From Gigaspora rosea (lineage: Eukaryota > Glomeromycota > Glomeromycetes > Diversisporales > Gigasporaceae), in assembly GCA_003550325.1 (NCBI GenBank), contig QKWP01000103.1, forward strand, positions 418,677 through 482,676: DNA of 64,000 bases, in the 5' to 3' direction. The position numbers and the translations under genes are program-made. The notes below the pieces were generated by a model. The model ran no database searches. It saw only the letters and a program-made list of their open reading frames with translations, and had not been told where the DNA came from. Positions 1-12,268 of this stretch are shown here, one piece after another (within the stretch, counting starts at the first letter, position 1; every line of letters starts with the position of its first letter).

Positions 1-256
1 GGTATGTCGCATAGATCAATTTATAATAAAAAAAATTCCCGCGTAATATTTGTTTGAAAGGTAATAATATTTAGATAATGTATTTGGTAGAAATAATTTG
101 ACGGGCAAATATAAATAACTTTTATATTAGGTACGTCTATTAATTTGACTAACCTCATACTGGAGGATTTTTACAGGGCTATCCCCAAATTTCCGGGTCG
201 GATGCGTCGAATCTAGGTCGGCGTTTAGCCGGTATTGATATTCTTGCATCATTAGA

Positions 257-421
257 AGTCTGTATTAGAGTTGTTGGTGAAACTAATTAATTTCACCAGG
301 ACCATCGGTGCAGCGTTGAAGACTAGTTTTATCTATAACTATTGGTGCACCAGTTTCACCTGGTGCACCATCGGTACACCATTGAAGATTAGTTTCACCT
401 GCAACTCTAGTCTGTATGCAA
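257..421. repeat. Small foldback element (CACC type)
   Basis: The two ends are imperfect inverted repeats (TAGAGTTGTTGGTGAAAC at the left, its complement with two changes at the right). The inside holds repeated GGTGCACC and CATCGGTGCA words. The adjacent 417-449 segment recurs inverted at 5797-5831 (GTGAAATGTAACAGACTC). It resembles the larger GGTGAA-rich foldback at 9.3-10.2 kb. No coding content seen. Confidence 0.5.
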
Positions 422-1131
422 GAATTGAGTCTGTTACATTTCACTAATTTTAAGATCCATGCAGGGCTGAGAATTTACAGTATATCATATAATGTAAAAA
501 TTTGAACTACACATATACTTCGCGTTTATAACAGACAATCTACGAAAGAACTACAGTTAAAGAAGATCCGGTGATTTACATACGGGTATAATATATGTTG
601 GGTATTTAGTAGCATGACAATTAATTGGCTCAATTTGTTATGTGCATGTCGCACGCGAGATCGTGTCGTGACAGAAATACATTTAATAAATTTTCATAAT
701 TAAATTATTTATCTTGCGCGATATTCCGAAATAGTGATTCACTATTTCTCGTAAGGTACATCCCTAATCTGCACTACTATTATATGATAGATACAGTGAT
801 ATGATTTAAAAATTGAATAATACCAGTTTACAATTTATGGATTCAAAAATTTCATTAGTACCTGTAGAATCTGTTGTAATTCTACATAATTAATGATATT
901 AGAAACATGAAAATTTGGAATAATTTGTTTTTTTAAGTTAATACATAGAAATTTATTATTACATTTATTATATTTATACATTTTAAAGAAATAAATACAA
1001 GATTCGAATATTCGAATATTAATGACCTCTTTTGAGATCTTTCAAATTAAATAATGTTCGCTATTATATTTGACTGAGATTTTACATTTAGCCATATTTT
1101 TTTTTATCGTCTTTATAGTCATGTAATCCTT
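422..1131. other. Gene-free stretch
   Basis: AT-rich sequence without a convincing ORF, tRNA or strong repeat. It lies downstream (3') of the minus-strand His-rich gene and probably holds its 3' UTR; an AATAAA-type signal on the minus strand falls at about 1131-1136. Confidence 0.5.
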
Positions 1132-1196
1132 TTATTTATGGCCTTTCTTATGACTTTCCTTACGTTCTTTCTCATGATCTTCCCATGGTGATCTTT
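1132..1196 (-). pseudogene. Decayed coding tail of the His-rich gene
   Basis: Directly after the TAG stop, minus-strand sequence still encodes the same composition (KDHH, then in the next frame EDHEKERKESHKKGHK) and ends with TAA at 1134-1132. The TAG plus a one-base frame change separate it from the gene. It was probably once the C-terminus and is now 3' UTR. Confidence 0.5.
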
Positions 1197-2221
1197 CTAA
1201 TAGCCTTTCTTGTAGTAGTGATCTTTCTTATGATCTTTCTCATGGTGATATTCTTTCTCATGGTGATCTTTCTTATGATCTTTCTCATGATGATATTCTT
1301 TCTCATGGTGATCTTTCTTATGATCTTTCTCATGATGATATTCTTTCTCATGGTGATTTTTCTTATGATCTTTCTCATGATGATATTCTTTCTCGTGGTG
1401 GTCTTTCTCATGGTGGTCTTTCTCATGGTGGTCTTTCTCATGGTGGTCTTTCTCATGGTGATATTTCTTATGATCTTTCTCGTGTTCTTTCTTTCCTCCT
1501 CTCTTCCACCAATCATCTTCTTTCTTATGACCTTTCTTATGATCTTTCTCATGATGATATTCTTTCTCATGGTGATCTTTCTTATGATCTTTCTCATGAT
1601 GATATTCTTTCTCATGGTGATTTTTCTTATGATCTTTCTCATGATGATATTCTTTCTCATGATGATCTTTCTTATGATCTTTCTCATGATGATCTTTCTT
1701 ATGATCTTTCTCATGGTGATCTTTATCATGATGATATTCTTTCTCATGGTGATATTTCTTATGATCTTCCTTTTCACCTCTCTTCCAATCTTCATCATGT
1801 TTTTCATCATGTTTGTAACCATGTTTTTCATAATCATCATCACATTCTTCATCGTCATCATGTTTTTTTCCTTTGTGCTCTTCTTTATGTTTATATTCGT
1901 GCTTTTTTTCTTCTTCACCAGGACTACGCTTGAATTCAAAGACCAAATCTATCAGAATAAACAAAAAAATAGTATTAATAAATAATTGTCCAAAATAAAA
2001 CATAAGTACATAACTGGATATGCAAAAAAATATACGAAAATTACCCAAGTCCTTCATGGTGTCTTCTCAAACGCAATAATATGATAAATGAGTTGAATGT
2101 ATGCGACCATAATATGTACAATCAGATTAATTATATAAAAATTAATACCTTTTGGGGTTGGAATTGCCAACGTAGTGGCAGAGAGCAGAGCCAAGCATAC
2201 GACAGTAAAGTTAAATTTCAT
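1197..2221 (-). CDS. Secreted His/Lys/Glu/Asp-rich tandem-repeat protein with kexin-type sites
   Basis: Two exons: 2221-2149, a 200-nt GT..AG intron (2148-1949), then 1948-1197, joining in phase 1 to give 274 residues. I chose this start because it supplies a signal peptide (MKFNFTVVCLALLSATTLA); the long reading frame alone starts inside the intron. Mature residues are almost only H, K, E, D and Y. Lys-Arg pairs lie at about residues 31-32, 80-81 and 173-174, the last two in near-identical DWKRG and DWWKRG contexts, as expected for Kex2 processing of a pro-peptide. Repeats are five-residue HHEKD units and a 15-residue, 45-bp unit. One cysteine (about residue 60). His-rich repeats suggest metal or acidic-ligand binding; that is inference. 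A minus-strand TATA-like TATATAAG lies at 2349-2356. I do not recognise a named family; alternatives are a cell-wall protein or a symbiosis-type effector precursor. Confidence 0.85.
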
Positions 2222-2348
2222 GATTGAAAAGTTTGTAAAAAAAAAACTTTTAAAATTTAAATTTTGAAATTGATAGAATTAAATCGATCGTAGACGAAGA
2301 GTTAATGAACAAACTAATCGTGTAGAACTTAAAGGATTCCAAAGGCCA

Positions 2349-2356
2349 CTTATATA
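2349..2356 (-). promoter_or_regulatory. TATA-like box of the His-rich gene
   Basis: Minus-strand TATATAAG about 130 bp upstream of the ATG at 2221. Position and sequence fit a core promoter; no transcript evidence is available. Confidence 0.4.
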
Positions 2357-2399
2357 AAGAAATTTTGGATTAGCATTAAGTATAAATTACATTTTATTC

Positions 2400-5300
2400 A
2401 TTAATCAATATTTAATCAGATGTGAAACGGACAGTCTTTTCTCAAATCTGAGAATAACTTAAATTAGACAGATTAATTTAGCCTTAATTATAATAGTATT
2501 GCTAATTTTAAACTTCGCCTAGTGTCGCGAAAATTTGGCGCTTCAATGTTGTTTTCTCAGCCAAATATTTAGCAATAATATTAACGAATAATAAATTTAT
2601 TTACATAATTAGTATAGATTGTATAATTCTAAAAATAGTATGGAGCACAAAAAATTTTGTTTTTAAACAACTCACAATGATGATATGTAGCAGTATGTGA
2701 TGAGATAATCTTAGAAGCACGCAATATGAGAATCTGGAGAAAATTTTAACAGACATTATTTGAATTTGTAGCTCATTCAAACACTACGTACTGTACGTAC
2801 GTACATACGTGTCCATTGATGCTTATGTAGTTGAATTCAATATTATATGTGAGCCTCCAATGAAACTTTGGTTCGTTTATTAAGTAATAAACTTGAAACT
2901 GCGATGGCAGGATTCCCTTGACGGCACCCGTATAAAGTAACAGGCCAAAGCTTCTAAACAGAGGGTGAAGTTTTCCGTTTATAATCAAATAAATTATATG
3001 CATTATTACAGGAATTTACGGCGAACAATATCGCCAGATCCGAATTAGCAAAGGAAACCCCCCAATATGTGATGTTGCAACTTAATTGTTCGCTTATGAT
3101 GATTATGTAATGATTATGCAGAATTGCGTATTGGCAAATGCCATCTCACGTGATCAAACTGTGGCGCAAACCATTTATATTTCGAGATCAAAGAAATGTA
3201 GTTAAGACAATAAAAATTTGCTCAAGAAAACCTCCATTTATGTTTTAACAATAAGTTTTCTTTAGGTAATTTTACATATCTCATTGACTTCTACCTGTCA
3301 TATAAATATTAACGTAAACCAATTTTAAAGAATTTGTCGACTATCATGTGACAGCTAAATTTTGACAGGGAAGATGGTGCAACGCTCTTGCCAATTCTCC
3401 GGGACCTAAGCCTCAAAAATTTACAATTTATTGGTATCTCCTGAAACCGAAAATTTTACAAATCCTTTAACAAGGTTTACCAGGAATAGTAAGTTCAATA
3501 AGGCGCTCAATCACACACGTACTGTATGTACGGGTACATCAGGATTGATGATTTTCTGTGATGATATTTATTTATTTTTATTAAATAAAAAATAAATAAA
3601 TAAATAACACCATAAAAAAAATCATCGACTCTGCGGTACATGTGTACAAAATTTAGGCACAATTTTGGTATTTCGCACAACGCATCACAATCATAATTTA
3701 TACTTATTATTACAGTTAACAATTCACTAAAGAAACTAAATGCTTGCTAATCTTCACGCACAATGAGAAAATTTATCTTTGCTTCTAAATATAGTGATTT
3801 AAAAAGATTTTTAGAATACGTAGTTAAAAATATCTAAAATATCTTATACATATATGATTCACATGCATTTAATTTGACGCCAGTTGCTATTGTATCAGAT
3901 TGTTGAAATGGGGCATTCACCTATTTAGAAGCTGCAACAATCATATGGTTTATTAATTCTGGATCGATTTGGAGTGTATCCCCAGTATTTAAATTTCCTT
4001 TTCTCGTATTTTCATTCTATTTTTGTATCGGAGGCACACTTCATCATTTTATTATTTAAAACAGTAACTCATTCAAACTTTGAAATAACTCATTTTTTGT
4101 AAAGCATACTCTCATTATTTAATTAACATTTTTTATTGATGTTAATGTCTATAACCAGTCTATAACCCCTATCAGCTATTAAATTGTTACATTAATTGAA
4201 ACGAGTGACCATTTATAGAATTATCCAGAAGCTCAGAAATTAATGTAACCGATATCTCTGGTTGATTTAAGTTGGATAGGTGCAGCACACAAACTAAACT
4301 AATACCAATTTAAGTTAGATGAAAACCGCTTCCCTTTAATTCAAAGCTACTATATACTTTTTCCTAAATAAACTAAACCTTATTGTGATTTAAAAATTCC
4401 ATTTAGAATTCGAAAATAATAAAGTAAAAACATTTACTATTGAAGTTAAATCATATGTTCTTGATAATATTAAGATTTCCTTCTAAATCTAACCTTATTA
4501 AATTATGTAATATTTATTATAAAATGTTTTGAGTTATAACGCCCATCTTTAGAACGTGCATCTTAAGTAAAGAACAGAGTAAGTTTTTTAGTACTTGATC
4601 GACGTGTACCAGTACGGGTAATAACCAAATTTTAGTTAGTCAAGGTTAAATAACAAGGGAGTCGAGGCCCATCAAAATATTTACAGTCTACTCCCAATTT
4701 TGGTATATAGTTTGTTATTGAGGATTGACGGATTTTCCAATAAGACAAATAAAAACAACTTTTAATTGATTTGCCGGGTTCGGTTCGGCTTTTAAAAGCA
4801 CCGAAGTTTTGTTTAATATGATGTATTACTTTGATTTTCTTTAATTTCATTCGTAAATTTGATCCTATTTTTTATTAGGATAAATTATTTATACAAAATT
4901 CGTCACCACAAATGAACTATTTATTATTGTAAGTTATGATTATAGCAAAATTCGTTAAGTTGCACAACATTTAAATGAAGTGACAAAAAAAAAAAGCCAT
5001 TCATAGGTTAATATTATACTTTAGTATTACGTACGTATGTGTCCAAGCTGATCATAAGATGTTCACTGCTTTACACAAACAAACACATTTGAATGTTTAT
5101 TCCGCCAAAATGCCATGTAAACTAAACATACATGCGATACAATTTATATTAAGTAAGGGCTTACCGAATGCGTAAAATGTGTTTTTTTGCAAATAGACCT
5201 CTATTTAGCATTCATTGTTTTTAATTACTGCGAATAGGCTGCATTTGGGTATCATAGAAAGTTCTATACAGAACTGTTATCCTATTGGGTGATAACCGTA

Positions 5301-6340
5301 ATATCTTAATATCTACATGCTTGCACGTGTATGCGTATGTACATACGAATCATGAGTCTTAATTATTTATGATGCGAGCAATCTAGTCTTTTAAATTTAA
5401 GCTTACTAAAGCATTTTATATAAAAATTTAATTACAATATATATTTAAAATAATTTTGAATACTGTTTATTAAACCATATATTTAACAAGTTTACAGAAC
5501 CCTATTGTGAATATGCTTCATAATAACGGCATCATTCTTGAAAAATTAAATGAGTACTATAAATAGCCATATACATAAAATATCCCTTTGATAGTAAAAT
5601 CAACATGCATTGTATCCAAATACGAATCACAGAACCATTCTAATTGAATATATATGGTTTTTTTTTTCAAAATCTAGATTATTTATAAATGCGAAAGTTT
5701 TGTGTGTATTTCAAAATTTTCACAATAGAGAGCCTAAATGGATCAATAAAGTAAATTTGCCAACACTGCCTGTGATCTATTAAGTATTTAAAATTGGTGA
5801 AATGTAACAGACTCAGTTTTTGTATACGACCATTTACAATACCGTAATTGTTCGAATAATACCCAGGTACGAACCACGAATTTTAATCGGATTTAGTTTT
5901 CTTTATTTAAATAGCTAGACTGCATTTTTTAAATGCAAATGTGCATGCATTTTATTTTTTTATTTTTAATACAATATAATCTCTTAGCCGTTTGCTTCAA
6001 TCGGATTTAAAATTGATAAATTTAATAGATCTGGATTTTATATCTATATAATCACAGTGTATAAAAATAGATTTAATATCAAGTAAATCTTTTTTTAGGC
6101 ATTAAAAATAATTCTTTTTTTTTAAAAAAAAAATGTTTAAGGTGTTAAAAATAATTCTTTAGATTATCATAATTCTAATTATAATAAGATTTCAAAAGTA
6201 ATCTGCTATAGTAAGCTATTAAAGTAGTTTTTTTTATAAATAAAACTTATTTATATTTACATATTATATAATAAAATTTTTTTAATTTTAAAAAATTATT
6301 TTATTATTAGAAGTTTAATCTGCTTCGCATGGGTGTGATG
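2400..6340. other. Gene-free AT-rich stretch
   Basis: Only short ORFs without signal peptide, domain or splice support (for example at 2773-3003, 3507-3722 and 4632-4850, minus strand). CpG is still present here, unlike in the next segment. No RNA gene recognised. Confidence 0.5.
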
Positions 6341-6803
6341 TCTTATATATCACACTCTTATTTGATTGGCTAAATTTGTAGATCATTATTTTTAAAAAAT
6401 AACCAATTTTTGTTAAAATACTTTAGATTAAGAATTATTCTAAGAAATATTAAAAAAAAAAAGACCTAAAATTTTTTGTACTTATATGTAAAATTTAGTG
6501 CTAAACAAGTTTACTTAGTTGAATTAAAGGATTGTTTTAATAAAATTTGGAGAAATCTTTAAAAAATGAGTTAAAAAAATGAAAAATTGCAAATATCTTT
6601 AAATTTGATTAACCTTTTACTTCCACTAAGTAAACTTGTTTAGCACAAAATTTTGTATAAAAATACAAAAAAAATTTAGAAGTTTTCTAAAAAATTCTAA
6701 ACTAACTTTAACCTAAATGTTTTAACAATAATTTGTTTATTTTTTTAAAATAATAATCTACAAAAAATTTAGCCAATCAAATTAGGATATGATATATATT
6801 ATA
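6341..6803. repeat. Foldback element with CTAAACAAGTTTACTTAG arms
   Basis: Outer arms around TTTGATTGGCTAAATTT are repeated inverted at the right end (AAATTTAGCCAATCAAA). Inner arms carry GCTAAACAAGTTTACTTAG and its complement. The same 18-bp word recurs many times in the 20-27 kb complex, so this is one copy of a dispersed palindromic family. Confidence 0.75.
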
Positions 6804-6815
6804 AAATTTGGACAT

Positions 6816-7156
6816 GGGTATTTTTCTGTATAGTGTAACTCTTGCCAGTTTGAGAGACTGATGGTGACTTATACCCAGATATTAAATATATCTTCTAATA
6901 TTGTGGTTGTCAAAACTTTAGAGGTAGCTTATATCAATAATCACATGAAATTATTATAAAATCATAATTTATTTGATTATAATTAGTAGGTTTCTTGATG
7001 CATATAATTATCTTAATATAATAAATGTTCAATCAACTAAACTATAAACCCAACTTATATACTCTATTAATATGGTATACCTCTGTATAGAAGTATTCCA
7101 AATACATATTTAAGATATAGAAATACCTGAGGTACACATGTTTGAATTTTACAGTA
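6816..7156 (+). repeat. Dispersed ~340-bp repeat, copy 1
   Basis: Aligns along its whole length, same orientation, with 17822-18170. Shared words include TTTGAGAG, TAGTAGGTTTCTTG, ATAGTATACCTCT-like sequence and a TCTGAATTTTATAGTA-like end. No ORF; class unknown. Confidence 0.75.
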
Positions 7157-8494
7157 AGTACATTACAGGATACAAGATATGTATTTATTCTTATTATTAA
7201 AGTAAATTTAAGATAAAATATAATTTTGAATTACAATATTTTATATTTAGAAGTTATTTATATATCACACAGTACAATACTCTTATTTATCACCCAACCA
7301 ATCAAATTTCAGAATCAGATATAATATAAAAAAATACAAAAAACTGTAATTTTTTAAAAAAATTTACAAAATGTTGTATAGAAAATAACTTATATTTTAA
7401 CAAAAAAAATTCTTTGCAAAATTTTGATATAAATTATGCTCTACTTTTACCTAGAATTGAACTTACTATAATCCTAATTTAATAAAGTAAACTGTTTTAT
7501 TTTTTATTGTTTTATTTTATATTATATCTGTTCTTATAAATTATAATATATAATTGTACTATACCAGATATAGTACAAAATATACATTTTTCTTATATTT
7601 ATTTTATAAATAAATACATATATTTTTTTATAGAAAAATCAAAAGCAAAACTTATAAAATCATTTTTAAATTAGTATTTAAATATAGATTTGGATATCTA
7701 TTTTTTATTTTTTGTATTTTTGCTTTTTAATTTGTTATTATTTTTGATTATTGAATTAAAATATCAAGTATAGAAATAGAGTAATACATTATATTATATT
7801 ATGAAATATATAGAAACACTATCTAACTAATTACCTTATAATCAGTGCAATAGTATAAACTATCACTTGCAGTTAGGGATAACTAACTACTATAGAAAAT
7901 TGGTATAACATTATATCTTCTACTTTTCTATAATGATTTAAATTAGTTAAAATCTATTTTAGATTTAGAAAGCTAGAGATATCTTGTAAAAGAAAAAACT
8001 TTAGCTAGTTAAAATAATATAAATAGTACAGATTGTATACATATGTATATTATTTTTGAAAATATAAATTAATATTGTATTAGGCTTCAAAGGAATAAAA
8101 AATTCTTGAAAATAATAATTTTTCTATTTTAATTTTAAAATTAATTTTTTTATTTTAATTTTAAAATTAATTTTTCTATTTTAATTTTAAAATTAATTTT
8201 CTGAACAAAGTTTCAAATATATTAAAGTTGGACCAAATTTCTTTCAAAACTATTTTAAAAAATTAATATTTAACAATTAAATAAGAAATGTTTTGTACAT
8301 TTAGTTAAAATCTATTAAAGAATTTTAAATTTATTTTGTAGAATTTATATAAAAGTAATAGTAAAGAAAAAAAGTATAGTAAAAGAGAGTTCAAAAAGAA
8401 TATTTATATAAATAGAAATATTTTTAATTTAAAAATTTTGTTTAGTCTGGAATACAATTTTATAAAGTGTATAAAGTTATAGAAAAAGAATTTT
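7157..8494. other. Gene-free AT-rich stretch with a short tandem repeat
   Basis: Nothing coding seen. At 8124-8200 three near-identical copies of a ~26-bp unit (TATTTTAATTTTAAAATTAA) form a self-complementary AT minisatellite. Confidence 0.55.
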
Positions 8495-8794
8495 ACTAAC
8501 TATAACCAGTGGTGATCATCACCAGTGTGTAATTAACCAATAAATTTGCAGGATCAGTTGCAATGTGCAAATTAGTTTGTGTAACAAAATAAAGATTTTT
8601 TTAAAAAAATGCTAATATTTCAAATTGACAATTTAGCAAAAAAAATTACTTGCTAAATTTTGCATATATCAAACACCTTGCTAAAATCCCAGGCCTTGCC
8701 CTAACTCTAAAGTAAATAAAATGAACTTTTTTTTTGTTTTATTATTATTGGCTAATTACATACCAGTGATGATCACAGCTGGTTATTTGTAGTT
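8495..8794. mobile_element. MITE with AACCAG..TGATCATCAC termini
   Basis: Left end ATAACCAGTGGTGATCATCA and right end, read on the other strand, ATAACCAGCTGTGATCATCA are inverted repeats. The inside (TTGCTAAATTTTG, CCCTAACTCTAA) resembles the interiors of the elements at 46268-46606 and 49595-49941. Non-coding. Confidence 0.65.
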
Positions 8795-9283
8795 AAATTC
8801 ATAAAAAAATATTTATTGTTTTAATAGCAATAATTTTTTTAAAAAATTTACAAAGTTGGAAGATAATAGTTAATAGTTTCTAAAAGAAAAGAAAAAGAGA
8901 AGTAAATAATTATAATTATATCTTTAGTTGGTTCTTTTTTACTAATAGATTTGTATTTATGTATAAAAAATTAATAAAGTGTGATTTGATTTTATATAAA
9001 GTAAAAAACTGTTGTAGTATATTAAAAAATATTATAAAAAATATTCTAATTGAAATATTTTATAAATGTATTTTAATAATAAGATAAATTTTATAAGATT
9101 TATATTGTAAAAATATTATTTATCCCTTAATATGTAGGGTTTTCCAGACAAATTTGCCTAGAAAGATACTAAATATATACTTACTGATATGATTTACTTT
9201 TTTTAAAATTAAAATATTAAAATAAAATTTTATTTAATAATATTTGAAAGTAAAAATTATTTTTTAGTAAAATTTAATTTTAT

Positions 9284-10208
9284 ATATGGGGTCCCTGAAA
9301 GCAAAACAAGGCATTGGGCAAAAAAAAAATTTTTTTAAAAACTTAATTTATTGAAGAATTAGGGTAATAAGAATACAATTTTTATAAAATTACAAAATCA
9401 AAATTTTTGCCCAATGCCTTGTTTTGCTTATAGATGCTGGTGAAATTAAATCAAAGTGGTGAAATGATTTCACCATTTCACCAATCACCAATTGGCAATG
9501 GTGTAATTGGTGTAACTGGTGAATTGGTGTAATTGGTGTAATTGGTGAATTGGTGAATTGGTGAAATGGTGAATTGGTGAATTGGTGAATTGGTGATGAT
9601 GAATTGGTGAATTGGTGAAATGATGAGCAGAATGGTGAAATGGTAAATTTCTAGTCTGGATTTATTTCAGTCTAGAATTCAGACTGTATTTGCTCTTCAA
9701 AAGTTAGGTTTTTGTTCAAATTTTTACATTTTATGTTTTTACAAGTACACTTAGAGATCAAAACTTTAACTGTTTAAGTTCAAATTTAGATGCAAAATGC
9801 ACAATATAAAAATAAATTTTGTAAAGTAACAGAAGCAAGTAACTTTACCTTAATTTTATTCTAACCAACCAAATTCATTGATCTCATTGAAATAAATAAA
9901 AGGAAAGGTGCTTTTTTTAAAAGACAATCAATTCATCAATTCACCATTTCAAAATTCACTAATTCACTATTTCGCCAATTCACCAATTCACCATTTTCAC
10001 CAATTCACTATTTCACCAATTCACCAATTCACCAATTTCACCAATTTCACCAATTTCACCAATTTCACCATTTCACCAATTTCACCAATTTCACCATTTC
10101 ACCAAAATTTTATTTTGGTGTAATTCTGGTGAAACTATTTCACCATTTCACCTGGTGAACTGGTTTAATTTCACCAGCATCTATAGTTTTGCTATTGGGT
10201 TCCCATAT
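9284..10208. repeat. Giant foldback with CACC/GGTG minisatellite arms
   Basis: Terminal inverted repeats ATATGGG.CCC..AGCAAAAC flank the unit. Inside, left arm 9430-9655 (TAGATGCTGGTGAAATTAAA followed by many GGTGAATTGGTG units) is the complement of right arm 9940-10180 (CACCAATTCACC units then TTTAATTTCACCAGCATCTA). A second inverted pair (AAGGCATTGGGCAAAAA) lies at 9309-9427. The 71-codon ORF here is only the translated minisatellite. Confidence 0.85.
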
Positions 10209-10493
10209 CAAAAAAGTATAAGTTGCTTATAGCTAAAAATAGATAATTTTTAATCAAAAAAATTATTCACTAATTTTTAGCAAAATTATTAAATATTAGC
10301 TTTAATCACCTGCTTTTAATACTATTTTGTAGTTTATAAAAAAATAATATTGCAACTTTTGTGTTTTACTTGTAAAATTAAGACTTGTATTAGAAGCAAA
10401 ATTTTTTTATATAGACAAAAATATATAAAATTTAATTTACAATGAATAATAAGATTTTATAAATTACAAAGTATAATTTACTAAAAGGATATT

Positions 10494-11320
10494 ACTAACT
10501 ATAACCAGTAGTGATAATCACAAGTATCATGTGACAATTGTCAACCAATAAAATTTTTAATTTATTTACTTTTTATAATTTTTATTTAATAAAAGATAAA
10601 AAGATAAAAAAAATAAAATACCCATCCTAATAAAAACATATTTGCGCTTATTCTAACCCTAACTATTAGGCACTAACATTAACTAAATAAAGATAAAAAA
10701 ATATACAACACTCATCCTAATAAAAAAACATATTTGTGCTTACCCTAACCCTAACTATTAAATGCTAATATTAACCAAAAAGCCTCATTACGAACATCTC
10801 TGAAACATTGTTGAGTAATGACACTATCAACAAAACAAGAGAAAGAACTACCAAATTCGACGATACTAGCAACAAATGAAAAATCACCAAATTCAAATCG
10901 ACGAAAGAATTCTACTGAAGTCATGGCACTAGTGACAAAGATCCACTACCAAAATCAACGACACCAGCATCGAAACAAAAGCCACCAATTCAATGACACC
11001 AGCAACGAAGAAGAACCAAAGAAGAAACTCCAAACTTGACAATACTAGTAATAAGATAAGAAGCACCGACACAACAATGAAAAAAAAAGCACTGAATTTG
11101 ATGACGGCGATGAAAAAAAAAGCACCAAACTCAATGGTACCAACAATGAAAAAAAGACAGAAAGACTGAACGAAAGTATCAAACTATTAACTAAAGAAAA
11201 AAAAGAAAGTGCGTTAGTACAAATTAAAACAAAACAAATAGAACAACAGAAAAAGCAAAAAAAATACAAATCTTATTTATATCTGGTTTGTGTAACTATT
11301 AATAATAACTACTGGTTATT
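10494..11320. mobile_element. Foldback/MITE-like element carrying telomere-like and GACACCAGCAACGAA repeats
   Basis: Ends AACTATAACCAGTAGTGAT and its imperfect complement. Inside, a ~90-bp unit containing CCCTAACCCTAAC-like sequence occurs twice (10608-10690, 10695-10780), followed by a degenerate minisatellite (10815-11110) built on CACCAAATTC and GACACCAGCAACGAA. The ORFs in this stretch are low-complexity translations of it. Confidence 0.6.
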
Positions 11321-12268
11321 TTAAATATTATTCTTACTAAAAATTCCAAAAAATAAATATTAATATCATTTATTTACTAAACCAATTTTAAAAATATTTT
11401 TATATTATATATAAAAAGTATTTTTTACATTTTTCAATTAGAAGATAAAATAATTAATATAATAAAAAAAATTAGCTATAGAAAAAAAAAAGCTTTTATA
11501 ATTATAATAAATTTAATAATAATTTGCACCTATAAAATACTATTCTTCTTATATGAATTAGCAATTAAGTAAGTTAAAAAATTTTTATAGTAATAATTGT
11601 TAAAAAAACTTTAAGTTATATTGTTTAAAGTTTTTGAAATTTAAAAATATTTTTTTAAGTAAGTTTATAAAATATGTTTTAAAAAATGTATTTTATAAAG
11701 AAAGTATACTTTATATTCTTAACAAATTTATGTTTTATTTAAAATATTATAAATACTTTTTAATTTTCTAAGCAAATTTGTTAAAAATATAGTTTAAAAA
11801 ATAAAAATATAAATTTATTTATTATTTAAATTGTAATAAGTAAATATAAAATACTATTGTTTCTGCTCTTATTGAATTTAAAGTATTTGCAATAGCAGTA
11901 TTAAATTTAATTAAAGAACTACTATCTAATATCTAGTTTATTTTTAGTTTTAATATTTGATGAACTATTAAGGTAACAGAATAGAAATATAAATCATTTA
12001 AATACAAATTTCTAATACAATTATACATGTTAATTAATTATTCTTAATATAAGAATTTATATAATATTTTAAAGATTTTGAAATATAAATCTAAAAATTA
12101 TTAGAAAAAAAGGTTTAAGTAAAGTTAGTTTATATTTGAACAAATGTTGGAATTTTTATTTAGTTAAAAGAAAGTTTATATATTATAACATAGTTTGATT
12201 TTTGTTTTGGTATTTTATATATAAGATTAGTTATTTTTTTAGATAAAATTATAAGTATTTATAAAATA
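11321..12268. other. Gene-free AT-rich stretch
   Basis: Very AT-rich, nothing recognised on either strand. Confidence 0.5.

Noticed and set aside
1172..1985. Met/Ile/Phe-rich ORFs on both strands over the His-rich gene
   Set aside because: Off-frame translations of the 45-bp repeat; only the 1948-1197 frame joins a signal peptide through a proper intron.
9908..10123. 71-codon ORF of NFT/SPIH repeats
   Set aside because: Translated CACCAATTT minisatellite in a foldback arm.
10818..11269. Two ORFs of 73 and 74 codons
   Set aside because: Low-complexity translation of the degenerate minisatellite; no start context, domain or splice support.
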